Positions 1-8,261 of a stretch of DNA of 9,270 bases are shown piece after piece. Below the pieces are notes generated by a model. That model did no database searches. It worked only from the letters and a program-made list of their open reading frames with translations, and was not told where the DNA came from. Each line of letters starts with the position of its first letter. Within the stretch, counting starts at the first letter, position 1. Position numbers and translations under genes: made by a program. This stretch comes from an uncultured Eubacteriales bacterium (GTDB lineage: Bacteria > Bacillota_A > Clostridia > Christensenellales > Aristaeellaceae), in the NCBI GenBank assembly GCA_902766515.1, contig CACXEB010000051.1, positions 1 to 9,270 on the forward strand, in the 5' to 3' direction.

Positions 1-28
1 ACAGACCGAAATCCGCGTTGTCATGTAA
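1..28 (+). CDS. 3' end of an upstream gene (very tentative)
   Basis: A frame open from the window edge reads Q-T-E-I-R-V-V-M and stops at TAA (26-28), 25 bases before a + strand terminator hairpin, so it could be the last codons of an upstream + strand gene. Another frame stops at TGA (40-42) and would fit almost as well. Eight residues are too few to assign a family. The call rests only on the terminator downstream, which implies that some + strand transcript ends here. Confidence 0.22.
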
Positions 29-53
29 TCCGAATCCCCTGAATATCCCTGCG

Positions 54-87
54 GGCAGCCGTGCCGGAGATGGTGCGGCTGCCTTTT
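54..87 (+). terminator. Intrinsic terminator of the upstream unit
   Basis: GGCAGCC (54-60) pairs perfectly with GGCTGCC (77-83). The stem extends inward through GTGCC/GGTGC (61-65 with 72-76, two G-U pairs) to a six-base loop (66-71). TTTT (84-87) follows, as expected for Rho-independent termination on the + strand. On the minus strand no T-run follows the stem, so the direction is clear. It separates the asp23 promoter from whatever lies upstream. Confidence 0.7.
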
Positions 88-125
88 CCTGCGCCTGCCT
101 GACGCCCCCGGCAACAAAAATCTTA

Positions 126-154
126 TTGCGTTCTCAAAAAAAAGAGTGTATACT
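126..154 (+). promoter_or_regulatory. Sigma-A-type promoter of asp23-fakA
   Basis: TTGCGT (126-131) and TATACT (149-154) are separated by 17 bases. The -10 matches consensus at five of six positions and the -35 keeps TTG. The spacer is A-rich (136-143) in an otherwise GC-rich sequence. Transcription would start near 161, giving a leader of about 30 bases before the asp23 ATG at 192. The placement between a terminator and the first gene of an operon supports the call. Confidence 0.6.
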
Positions 155-191
155 ATCATTGCACTTTTTCTGATGACTGGAGGGCTGATGT

Positions 192-542
192 ATGGAATGC
201 AAGATCAAGACGGATGTCGGAACCATCTATATTTCAGAAGATGTACTGTTGAAGGTCGTCGGATACGCCGCTCTGGAATGCTACGGGATCGTCGCCATGT
301 CCTCCAAACGGGCCAAGGACGGCATCGTGGAATGGCTGGGGCGTGAGAACCTGAGCAAGGGTGTCCAGGTCCGCATGGTGGAGGACCAGCTGAACGTCGA
401 CCTGTATATCGTCGTAGAGTACGGCGTGTCCGTGGCGGAGGTCTGCAAGACCATCGTCGAGGTCGTCAAGTACAAGCTGGAAAGCATGACCGGCGTGAAG
501 GTGCGCGGCGTCAATATCAGTGTGGAAGGAATTCGCGTATAA
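192..542 (+). CDS. Asp23/Gls24 family envelope protein (YloU-like)
   Basis: This is a 116-residue single-domain protein that looks complete for the Asp23/Gls24 family. The N-terminal stretch GTIYISEDVLLKVVGYAALE (residues 10-29) matches the family pattern of a beta strand, then 'IS-E-V' and an alanine-rich helix, followed by the G-I-V segment. The C-terminal half alternates strands and helices and ends in a V-R-G-V-N-I-S-V-E-G-I-type strand. Family members in Firmicutes are abundant cytoplasmic proteins linked to the membrane and to envelope stress; the biochemical role is unsettled. The ATG at 192 is chosen because GGAGGG (179-184) lies 7 bases upstream; an ATG four bases earlier (188) is out of frame. 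The stop shares one base with the start of the following DAK2 gene (TAATG, 540-544), so the two are translationally coupled. This is the standard yloU-yloV pairing of Bacillus and clostridia. Confidence 0.92.
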   Translation: MECKIKTDVGTIYISEDVLLKVVGYAALECYGIVAMSSKRAKDGIVEWLGRENLSKGVQVRMVEDQLNVDLYIVVEYGVSVAEVCKTIVEVVKYKLESMTGVKVRGVNISVEGIRV

Positions 543-2188
543 TGATTGATGTAAGTACCATCGACGGTCTGATGCTCCGGGAGATGGTCCTCGCCGGGAC
601 CGCCCTTCTGGAGAAAAACCGCGAAAAAGTAGACGCGCTCAACGTATTCCCCGTGCCCGACGGTGATACGGGCACCAACATGTCCCTGACCATGGCCTCC
701 GCGGTGCGCGAGGTCAACGCGAAGGAATACGCGAACGCGGGCGAGGCGGCCGGCGCGCTGGCCAAGGGCGCCCTGCGCGGCGCGCGCGGCAACAGCGGCG
801 TCATCACGAGCCAGCTGTACCGCGGCTTTGCCAGGGCGCTGGACGGGGTGGACGCGATCACGCCCGTGCAGTTTGCCGCCGCGCTGAAAAAGGGCGCGGA
901 GACGGCCTACAAGGCGGTCATGCGGCCGAAGGAAGGCACGATCCTGACCGTCGCCCGCGTCATCGCGGAGGAAGCCGTCAAACAGGCGGAACGGGAGCCT
1001 GACAACTACGACGCGCTGTTTGAAAACATCCTGAGCACCGGCGAGGCGATCCTGGAAAGGACGCCGGACATGCTGCCGGTGCTCAAGCAGGCCGGCGTGG
1101 TGGACGCCGGCGGGCGCGGCCTGATGCTGATCTATTCCGGCTACGCCGCGGTGCTGAGGGGCGAGTCCATCGACACCGCCGCTGAACAGGCGGAAGCCCG
1201 CGAGCAGGCCGAGCAGGCGCAGCAGGCGATGACCTGGGCGGCCAGCGCGTACACCTATGGGGTGCGCTATACGATCTTCCATATCGGCAAGAAGGCAACG
1301 CAGTCGGACATCGACCTGCTGAAGCGCCAGCTGAACCGGATCGGCGACGGCGTCGCGATCGAGGGCGACCTGAAGAAGCTGAGCGTGCGGGTCCAGACCA
1401 ACGACCCCGGCAAGGCGCTGCAGTACGGCCAGATCCTGGGCGACCTGACCGATTTTGAGCTCCTGAACCTCAAGGCGGCGGAGCAGCCGGAGGAGGAAGC
1501 GCCTGCCGAAGCGGAGGAGCAGAAGGAAAAGAAGCCCTACGCAATGATCACGGTCTCCATGGGCGAAGGCTTCTCCACCATATTCAAGGACCTGGCGATC
1601 GACGCGATCGTGGAGGGCGGCCAGACCATGAACCCCTCCATCGAGGACCTGGCCAAGGCGATCGAGTCCGTGTCGGCGGAGAACGTGTTTATCTTCCCCA
1701 ACAACGGCAACGTGATCCTGGCAGCCCAGCAGGCGGCGGAAATGTCGGACAGCAACGCGATCGTGATTCCGACCAAGAACGTGGCGATGGGCATTGCCGC
1801 GGCGGTCGCCTTCCAGCCGGACCTGTCCGCGGACGAGAACGCGCAGAAGATGCAGGAAGCGGCCGAGCGGGTCCGCACCGCGACCATTACCTATGCGGTC
1901 CGCGACAGCGAGTTTGAGGAACTGCATATCAAGCAGGGCGATATCATCGGCCTGGCGAACGGCAAGGTCGCCGAAAAGGGCGACAGCATCCATGACGTGG
2001 CCGTGTCGCTGACCGACCAGATCGTCACCGAGGACGACAGCCTGATTACGCTGTATTACGGCGCGGACACGACGGAAGCGTCGGCCAGGAGCCTGGCGGA
2101 CGAATTCGTGGAACGCTATCCGGACTGCGATGTGGACGTCCAGTACGGCGGCCAGCCGCTGTATTACTACCTGATCGCTGTTGAGTAG
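542..2188 (+). CDS. fakA: FakA/YloV-type fatty acid kinase (DAK2 domain), variant middle domain
   Basis: This 548-residue protein has the normal FakA length and three-part layout. In Firmicutes FakA phosphorylates fatty acids held by a FakB (DegV-family) carrier, feeding exogenous fatty acids into phospholipid synthesis; no fakB lies in this window. The N-terminal DhaL/DAK2 kinase domain (about 1-205) keeps NVFPVPDGDTGTNM (residues 34-47, with the ATP/Mg-binding aspartates), RGARGNSGVI (79-88) and DAGGRG (189-194). A middle domain spans about 235-312, then an acidic Glu/Ala/Lys linker (313-332). The C-terminal DegV-like domain (333-548) has SMGEG (339-343), GGQTMNPS (359-366), FPNNGN (385-390) and a GGQPLYYY end. 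The oddity is in the middle domain: the usual YGYC and VHVHT motifs read YGVR (239-242) and VRVQT (282-286), which would remove the Cys-His-His metal site. The start follows directly from the TAATG overlap with asp23. Kinase and carrier-binding domains look intact, so activity is likely but unproven. Confidence 0.88.
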   Translation: MIDVSTIDGLMLREMVLAGTALLEKNREKVDALNVFPVPDGDTGTNMSLTMASAVREVNAKEYANAGEAAGALAKGALRGARGNSGVITSQLYRGFARALDGVDAITPVQFAAALKKGAETAYKAVMRPKEGTILTVARVIAEEAVKQAEREPDNYDALFENILSTGEAILERTPDMLPVLKQAGVVDAGGRGLMLIYSGYAAVLRGESIDTAAEQAEAREQAEQAQQAMTWAASAYTYGVRYTIFHIGKKATQSDIDLLKRQLNRIGDGVAIEGDLKKLSVRVQTNDPGKALQYGQILGDLTDFELLNLKAAEQPEEEAPAEAEEQKEKKPYAMITVSMGEGFSTIFKDLAIDAIVEGGQTMNPSIEDLAKAIESVSAENVFIFPNNGNVILAAQQAAEMSDSNAIVIPTKNVAMGIAAAVAFQPDLSADENAQKMQEAAERVRTATITYAVRDSEFEELHIKQGDIIGLANGKVAEKGDSIHDVAVSLTDQIVTEDDSLITLYYGADTTEASARSLADEFVERYPDCDVDVQYGGQPLYYYLIAVE

Positions 2189-2214
2189 TCCCCGCGGGCA
2201 TGGTCCCCGCCAGC

Positions 2215-2251
2215 TCTGTGCAGCTCTACCGGTTGCACAGATTCTTTTTTT
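2215..2251 (+). terminator. Strong intrinsic terminator/attenuator before the HAD-Tmk gene
   Basis: TCTGTGCA (2215-2222) pairs perfectly with TGCACAGA (2234-2241). The stem can extend with G-U, C-G and U-G pairs to a five-base loop (2226-2230). TTCTTTTTTT (2242-2251) follows. A second small hairpin (GCGGG 2194-2198 with CCCGC 2206-2210) precedes it. It would end the asp23-fakA transcript. The T-run touches the SD of the next gene (2252-2258), leaving no room for a promoter, so the HAD-Tmk and mnmA genes are presumably transcribed by read-through or from a promoter inside fakA. Confidence 0.85.
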
Positions 2252-2258
2252 GAGGTGA
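2252..2258 (+). promoter_or_regulatory. Ribosome binding site deciding a GTG start at 2264
   Basis: GAGGTGA is a seven-base match to the complement of the 16S rRNA 3' end and sits 5 bases before GTG at 2264. An in-frame GTG at 2255 lies inside this SD and has no site of its own, so it is rejected as the start. Confidence 0.7.
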
Positions 2259-2263
2259 AGCAC

Positions 2264-4617
<2,354 letters not shown>

Positions 4618-4639
4618 CCTGTACGGAACGGGCGGAGTG

Positions 4640-4648
4640 TGTTATAAT
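4640..4648 (+). promoter_or_regulatory. Extended -10 promoter for maf-mreBCD-mrdA
   Basis: TGTTATAAT is a perfect TGnTATAAT extended -10 element. A -35 at the right distance is poor (TGTACG, 4620-4625, 17-base spacer), which is usual for extended -10 promoters. It starts 22 bases past the mnmA stop, with a predicted start near 4655 and a leader of about 57 bases before maf. It makes the morphogenesis cluster independent of the upstream genes. Confidence 0.72.
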
Positions 4649-4655
4649 GATTTAC

Positions 4656-4681
4656 CCGGCGGACCGCGGTGCGGCTGCCGG
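4656..4681 (+). other. GC-rich hairpin in the maf leader
   Basis: CCGGC (4656-4660) pairs with GCCGG (4677-4681) and inside it CCGC (4664-4667) pairs with GCGG (4671-4674), with a small internal loop. It lies at the predicted 5' end of the maf transcript and is followed by AAAAA rather than T's, so it is not a terminator. A 5'-end stem could stabilise the mRNA; in this GC-rich DNA it may be chance. Confidence 0.3.
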
Positions 4682-4711
4682 AAAAACGATCACGGACGGT
4701 AAGGCGGTATC

Positions 4712-5281
4712 ATGCGTAAACCTTTGATTTTGGCGTCGGAATCACCGCGCCGCCAGGAGCTTCTGCGCCAGGCGGGCATTCCGTATATCGCCGTGCCGGC
4801 GCACGCCGAAGAAACCGCGGAGGGGCAGCCGGAGGAGGTCGCCCTGAAGAACGCAGCCGCGAAGGCAAGCGCCGTGCGGGCCCGGTATCCGCGGGACCTG
4901 GTGCTTGGCGCGGATACGATCGTGGTCGTCCAGGGACAGATTTACGGCAAGCCGCGGGACGGCGCGGAAGCCGCGGCGATGCTGCGGGCGCTGAGCGGCC
5001 GGTGGCACAAGGTGTTTACCGGCGTGGCGCTGATCGGCGCCGACGGGCGGATGCTCACGGCATGCCCGGTGACGGACGTGCATTTCACGGCGCTGAGCGA
5101 CGCCGAAATCGACGATTATATCGCCACGGGCGAACCGTTTGACAAGGCCGGCGCCTATGCCATCCAGGGCAGGGCCGGCGCGTACATCGACCGGATAGAA
5201 GGCAGCTTCTCCAACGTGATCGGCCTGCCGCTGACGGCGGTCAGGCAGCTGCTTCAGGACATGGACTGCAGGGAAGAATAA
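4712..5281 (+). CDS. maf: Maf-family nucleoside triphosphate pyrophosphatase
   Basis: This 189-residue protein matches the usual Maf length. Maf proteins hydrolyse nucleoside triphosphates (canonical dTTP/UTP in the Bacillus/YhdE branch) to the monophosphate and pyrophosphate, and overproduction blocks septation in Bacillus. Visible motifs are LASESPRRQELL (7-18, phosphate-binding SxxPRR), LVLGADTIV (63-71, with catalytic Asp68), GKP (79-81), KVFTGVAL (100-107) and DKAGAYAIQG (144-153). The dTTP/UTP assignment within the family is inferred from lineage and context, not from specificity residues. The ATG at 4712 has AAGGCGG (4701-4707) upstream, a modest SD. It is the first gene after the extended -10 promoter and sits 18 bases before mreB, repeating the maf-mreBCD association known from Bacillus, here without radC between them. 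Confidence 0.95.
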   Translation: MRKPLILASESPRRQELLRQAGIPYIAVPAHAEETAEGQPEEVALKNAAAKASAVRARYPRDLVLGADTIVVVQGQIYGKPRDGAEAAAMLRALSGRWHKVFTGVALIGADGRMLTACPVTDVHFTALSDAEIDDYIATGEPFDKAGAYAIQGRAGAYIDRIEGSFSNVIGLPLTAVRQLLQDMDCREE

Positions 5282-5299
5282 GGACGGAAGACGGGAACT

Positions 5300-6343
5300 A
5301 TGGCCATTATCGCGCCTGACATCGGTATAGATCTGGGAACCTCGAATACGCTGGTTCACGTGCGCAAAAAGGGCATCGTCATCAACGAGCCCACCATCCT
5401 GGTGGTGGACACCAAGGGAAAGCACACGGTCAAGGCGATCGGCGAGGATGCGCGCGCCCTGATGGGAAGGACCACCGAGGGCGTTTCCGCCGTGCGCCCG
5501 CTGACGGACGGCATGATCCGCGATTTTGAAATGGCGGAGACCCTGCTGCACTATTTCATGCGGAAGGCGATCGGCGTCTCGCGCCTGGTCAAGCCGCGCG
5601 CCATCGTGACGATCCCCAGCCGCATGTCGCCCATCGAGCGTCGCGCGGTCCGGCAGGCGGCGCTGTATGCCGGCGTCCGCAAGAACGGCCTGAGCCTGAT
5701 CGAAAAACCGTTCGCGGCTGCGCTGGGTTCCGGCCTGCCGGTCTTTGACCCGGTGGGCAGCATGGTGGTCGATATCGGCGGCGGCACCACGGAAGTGGCG
5801 GTCATCTCGCTGGGCGGCATCGTGGTTTCCCGCTCGGTCCGCATCGGCGGCGAGAAAATGGACGAAGCGGTCGCCGCGTACATTAAGCGGGACTTCAATA
5901 TGCTGATCGGCGACCGGACGGCGGAGGAGGTCAAGATGGACCTCGGCGCCGCGCTGCCGCTCAAGGAGGAGCGCCGGGCCCTGATCCGCGGCCGCGACCT
6001 GATTACCAACCTGCCGCAGACGGCGGAAATTTCGAGCCAGAAGGTGCACGATGCGCTGAAGCCGACCTGCGACGCGGTGCTGGCGGCCATCCAGTTCGTC
6101 CTGGAAAAGACGCCGCCTGAATTGTGCAGCGATATCATGCGGGACGGCATCCACCTGACGGGCGGCGGAGCGCTGCTCTTCGGCCTGGACCAGTTTATCG
6201 CTTCAGAGCTGGGCATCAAGGTATACCTGGCGAAGGATCCGCTCTCATGCTCTGCCATCGGCGTCGGACAGCTGACGGACAACTATGATATGCTTCACCG
6301 GATCGTGCGCAGCGCCTACCTGCGCGAGGACGGCGAGGAGTAA
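5300..6343 (+). CDS. mreB: Rod-shape actin homologue MreB, catalytic Glu replaced by Lys
   Basis: This 347-residue protein has the normal MreB length. MreB forms membrane-bound antiparallel filaments under the inner face of the membrane and guides the Rod complex in side-wall synthesis. Actin-fold motifs are present: phosphate-1 IGIDLGTSNTLV (8-19), IRDFEMAE (73-80), IERRAVRQAALYAG (112-125), phosphate-2 MVVDIGGGTTEVAVISLGG (155-173), RIGGEKMDEA (181-190) and adenosine motif LTGGGALLFGLD (286-297). Oddities: the near-invariant IEEPMAAAIG reads IEKPFAAALG (134-143), so Lys136 (AAA, 5705-5707) stands at the Glu that acts in ATP hydrolysis, and about two extra residues (KNG region, 128-130) precede it. 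It lacks an N-terminal amphipathic helix, as is usual in Gram-positives. The start at 5300 is 18 bases after maf, with GGAAG (5286-5290) as a weak SD. The position before mreC and mreD favours mreB over the paralogue mbl. Confidence 0.95.
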   Translation: MAIIAPDIGIDLGTSNTLVHVRKKGIVINEPTILVVDTKGKHTVKAIGEDARALMGRTTEGVSAVRPLTDGMIRDFEMAETLLHYFMRKAIGVSRLVKPRAIVTIPSRMSPIERRAVRQAALYAGVRKNGLSLIEKPFAAALGSGLPVFDPVGSMVVDIGGGTTEVAVISLGGIVVSRSVRIGGEKMDEAVAAYIKRDFNMLIGDRTAEEVKMDLGAALPLKEERRALIRGRDLITNLPQTAEISSQKVHDALKPTCDAVLAAIQFVLEKTPPELCSDIMRDGIHLTGGGALLFGLDQFIASELGIKVYLAKDPLSCSAIGVGQLTDNYDMLHRIVRSAYLREDGEE

Positions 6344-6348
6344 GCGCA

Positions 6349-7593
6349 ATGGCGAAGAAAGCAGTCAGGAAAAAGAAGGAAAAGCGCGCGGGCAGTTTTG
6401 TCCGCAGCGTCATCGCGTGGGGCGGCGGCGTCATGCTGGTCGTCCTGATCGTGATCATGCTGCTGGGCAACTTTTTTGACCAGCCGATCCTGGACCGGCC
6501 CGGGCAGGCGATCTCCCGGATCGTAACGCCGGTGCAGACGGGGTTTTCCAAGGCGGTCAACTGGCTGACGGGCTATTTCCGTTCGATGAAATACCGCAGC
6601 AACCTGGAATATGAGTACGAGCAGGCGCTCCTCAAGATCGAGGAGCTGGAAGACATCGCCATGATGTCCAACGAGTACGCCCGGCGCCTGAACGCCTATG
6701 AAGACCTGCGCATGGAGATGGTGGGCCATGAGAAGATGAATCCCACCCCCGCTACGGTCATCGGACATGATACGGGCAACTACTTCGTCACGCTGGAACT
6801 GGACAAGGGCACCAACGACGGCGTGCAGGACTACATGCCGGTGGTATTCAACGGCGGCCTGGTCGGCTATACCTATGGGGTGCAGAAGTCCAGCTGCCGC
6901 GTGGCGACCATCATTGACAGCGATACCACGATCCCCGCGAAGATGGATTCGAACCAGGACCAGGGATCGGTCAAGGGCACCTACGGCCTGACCGGCGAGG
7001 CGCTGTGCCGGATGTACTACCTGCCGGAAAACCACCTGCCCCGCACCGGCGACCTGGTGGTCACCTCCGGGGTGGGCATGCCCTTTCCGAAGGGGATCCC
7101 TGTCGGCACCGTGCGCGAGAGCACGCGCGGCATGGAGGACAACAAGCAGTTTGTCGTGATCGAGCCGATCGTGGACTTCCAGCACCTGGAGTACGTAATC
7201 ATCTACCGCTATATCCCGTCCTATGCCGAGACGGCGCAGCTGAGCGAGGTGCAGGTGCAGAGCACGTACGTGCCGCTGGCGACCCCCCGTCCGAAGCCGG
7301 GCTTTGCCGAGGACGTCGGCACCAGCTTTGAGGAAAACGGCGTTTCGACGCCGATCCCGGTCGATGCGGCGACGCCGGAACCGAAGCTGACGGAAACGCC
7401 CGCACCGGCGGCAGAGACACCGACCCCGGCCATCGTGTTCGCCACCAGGACGCCGGAGCCCAGCCTGGAATACCAGCGGATCACCCCGACGCCTGATGGC
7501 CCGACTCCGAGGCCGTCGCCCACGCCGTCGCCCACGCCGATCCCGGCCTTTGACATGGACGCGCAGCAATGGGAGGAGGAAGAGGAAGAGTGA
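6349..7593 (+). CDS. mreC: Rod-shape protein MreC with long Pro/Thr-rich, acidic tail
   Basis: MreC is a bitopic protein whose extracytoplasmic part binds PBP2 and links MreB to wall synthesis. The order here is a basic cytoplasmic start (2-19), one transmembrane helix (about 20-41), an amphipathic/coiled-coil stretch (about 82-125), then the beta-barrel domain (about 131-290) with PATVIGHD (134-141), LDKGTNDGV (151-159), GLVGYTYG (170-177) and GDLVVTSGVGMPFPKGIPVG (234-253). The usual 270-300-residue protein would end near 290. This one runs to 414 with a low-complexity tail of about 115 residues rich in TP, PTP and PSP and closed by a run of six Glu. The tail would lie outside the membrane, where it could span wall material. 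The ATG at 6349 follows GAGGAG (6335-6340, inside mreB) by 8 bases and lies 5 bases after the mreB stop. The 3' end overlaps mreD by four bases. Confidence 0.94.
   Translation: MAKKAVRKKKEKRAGSFVRSVIAWGGGVMLVVLIVIMLLGNFFDQPILDRPGQAISRIVTPVQTGFSKAVNWLTGYFRSMKYRSNLEYEYEQALLKIEELEDIAMMSNEYARRLNAYEDLRMEMVGHEKMNPTPATVIGHDTGNYFVTLELDKGTNDGVQDYMPVVFNGGLVGYTYGVQKSSCRVATIIDSDTTIPAKMDSNQDQGSVKGTYGLTGEALCRMYYLPENHLPRTGDLVVTSGVGMPFPKGIPVGTVRESTRGMEDNKQFVVIEPIVDFQHLEYVIIYRYIPSYAETAQLSEVQVQSTYVPLATPRPKPGFAEDVGTSFEENGVSTPIPVDAATPEPKLTETPAPAAETPTPAIVFATRTPEPSLEYQRITPTPDGPTPRPSPTPSPTPIPAFDMDAQQWEEEEEE
7513..7540 (+). repeat. Perfect 12-base tandem repeat in the mreC tail
   Basis: CCGTCGCCCACG occurs twice back to back (7513-7524 and 7525-7536) and is followed by CCGA, in frame, encoding P-S-P-T-P-S-P-T-P-I. 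Such a unit can expand or shrink by slippage without a frameshift, so tail length may differ between strains. Confidence 0.75.
7571..7588 (+). promoter_or_regulatory. Purine-run ribosome binding site of mreD
   Basis: The 3' end of mreC is an unbroken G/A run containing AGGAGG (7574-7579, 10 bases before the start) and GAGGA (nearer). It codes for the final Glu run of MreC and provides the SD for GTG at 7590. An in-frame ATG at 7569 lies upstream of this SD and would translate it as G-G-G-R-G-R, so it is rejected. Confidence 0.65.
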
Positions 7594-8261
7594 AGCAGCT
7601 GGTCCGCCCGCTGAGAGTCGTCTTTCTCACATTTCTCAGCTACCTGCTGGACGTCTGCGTCATGCGGCATCTGAGTATCGGCCCGGTCACCGCCAGCGCC
7701 AGCCTGGCCGGGATCGCCATCATCACGGTCAGCTACGGCCGCAAGGCGGCCTTCTGCGCGGGCTGCATCATCGGCATCCTGATGGAATGCATGCTCTCCA
7801 GCGTGCCGGTCCTGTACCTGCTCAGCTATCCGATCATTTCGATGCTGTGCGCCCAGTGGTTTGCCGACCTGTCCGACCGGCAGCGGGAACGGCGCAAGCT
7901 GGCCGTGGCCATGGGGCGCCAGGAGCACGAGACCACGCGTTTCCAGGCCCTGTTCGTGAACAAGGTCGCCAGCTTTTTCAAACGGGCCGTCCAGTTTTTC
8001 CGCCGGGATGACAATATGAATCCCTACCTGCGCATCCCGCTCTGCGCGCTGACGTCATCGGTGATATTCAACGCGGTGCTGATGGTGTACGGCTATATTT
8101 CGGACTTTGGCCTGGACGGGGGGCACGTGATGCGCGGCCTCATGTCCTGCGTGTACACCACCGTCCTTTCCCTGATCCTGATGCTGCCCTACCGCTATGT
8201 GCTGAGGCTGGTGGGCCGCGGCCGCAGAAGAACCTACGCGAACGAAGGTGATGAGGCTTGA
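7590..8261 (+). CDS. mreD: Rod-shape membrane protein MreD with enlarged cytoplasmic loop
   Basis: This 223-residue polytopic membrane protein is identified by hydropathy and position between mreC and a PBP2 gene. MreD is the small integral-membrane part of the Rod complex. Predicted membrane segments are about 9-27, 31-49, 54-66, 73-91, 148-170 and 182-204. The typical MreD is about 160-180 residues. The excess here is a strongly charged stretch (92-147, many Arg and Lys, with RQRERRKLA and FFKRAVQFFRR) between the fourth and fifth segments. The C-terminus is also basic (GRGRRR, 210-214). By the positive-inside rule the long loop is cytoplasmic, where it could touch MreB or lipid. The start is GTG at 7590, overlapping the mreC stop as GTGA. 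The gene overlaps the following PBP2 gene by four bases. MreD sequences diverge strongly, so context carries much of the call. Confidence 0.87.
   Translation: MKQLVRPLRVVFLTFLSYLLDVCVMRHLSIGPVTASASLAGIAIITVSYGRKAAFCAGCIIGILMECMLSSVPVLYLLSYPIISMLCAQWFADLSDRQRERRKLAVAMGRQEHETTRFQALFVNKVASFFKRAVQFFRRDDNMNPYLRIPLCALTSSVIFNAVLMVYGYISDFGLDGGHVMRGLMSCVYTTVLSLILMLPYRYVLRLVGRGRRRTYANEGDEA
8245..8252 (+). promoter_or_regulatory. Ribosome binding site supporting a TTG start for mrdA
   Basis: AAGGTGAT matches the complement of the 16S rRNA 3' end and lies 5 bases before TTG at 8258, which overlaps the mreD stop as TTGA. A weaker AAGG (8288-8291) lies 5 bases before an in-frame ATG at 8297, the alternative start. 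Confidence 0.6.

Noticed and set aside
3..173. A frame open from the window edge to TGA at 171-173
   Set aside because: It would run through the terminator hairpin and the asp23 promoter, and its product resembles no protein I recognise.
2255..2263. GTG at 2255 as the start of the HAD-Tmk gene
   Set aside because: It lies inside the SD GAGGTGA that serves GTG at 2264, and no other SD precedes it because the terminator T-run is there. Starting at 2264 also gives the compact MFDTVIFDLDGT start typical of the family.
4656..4681. Hairpin after mnmA as a terminator
   Set aside because: It is followed by A's, not T's, on the + strand, and lies downstream of a good extended -10, so it belongs to the maf leader.
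4742..6154. A 470-codon minus-strand frame opposite maf and mreB
   Set aside because: Same GC-skewed shadow effect; composition is low-complexity Arg/Asp/His and both sense genes have clear motifs.
6316..7569. A 417-codon minus-strand frame opposite mreC
   Set aside because: Antisense shadow of mreC; Arg-rich with no recognisable motif.
7569..7589. ATG at 7569 as the start of mreD
   Set aside because: It would translate the purine-run SD as Gly/Arg and lacks its own SD; GTG at 7590 in the GTGA overlap fits better.
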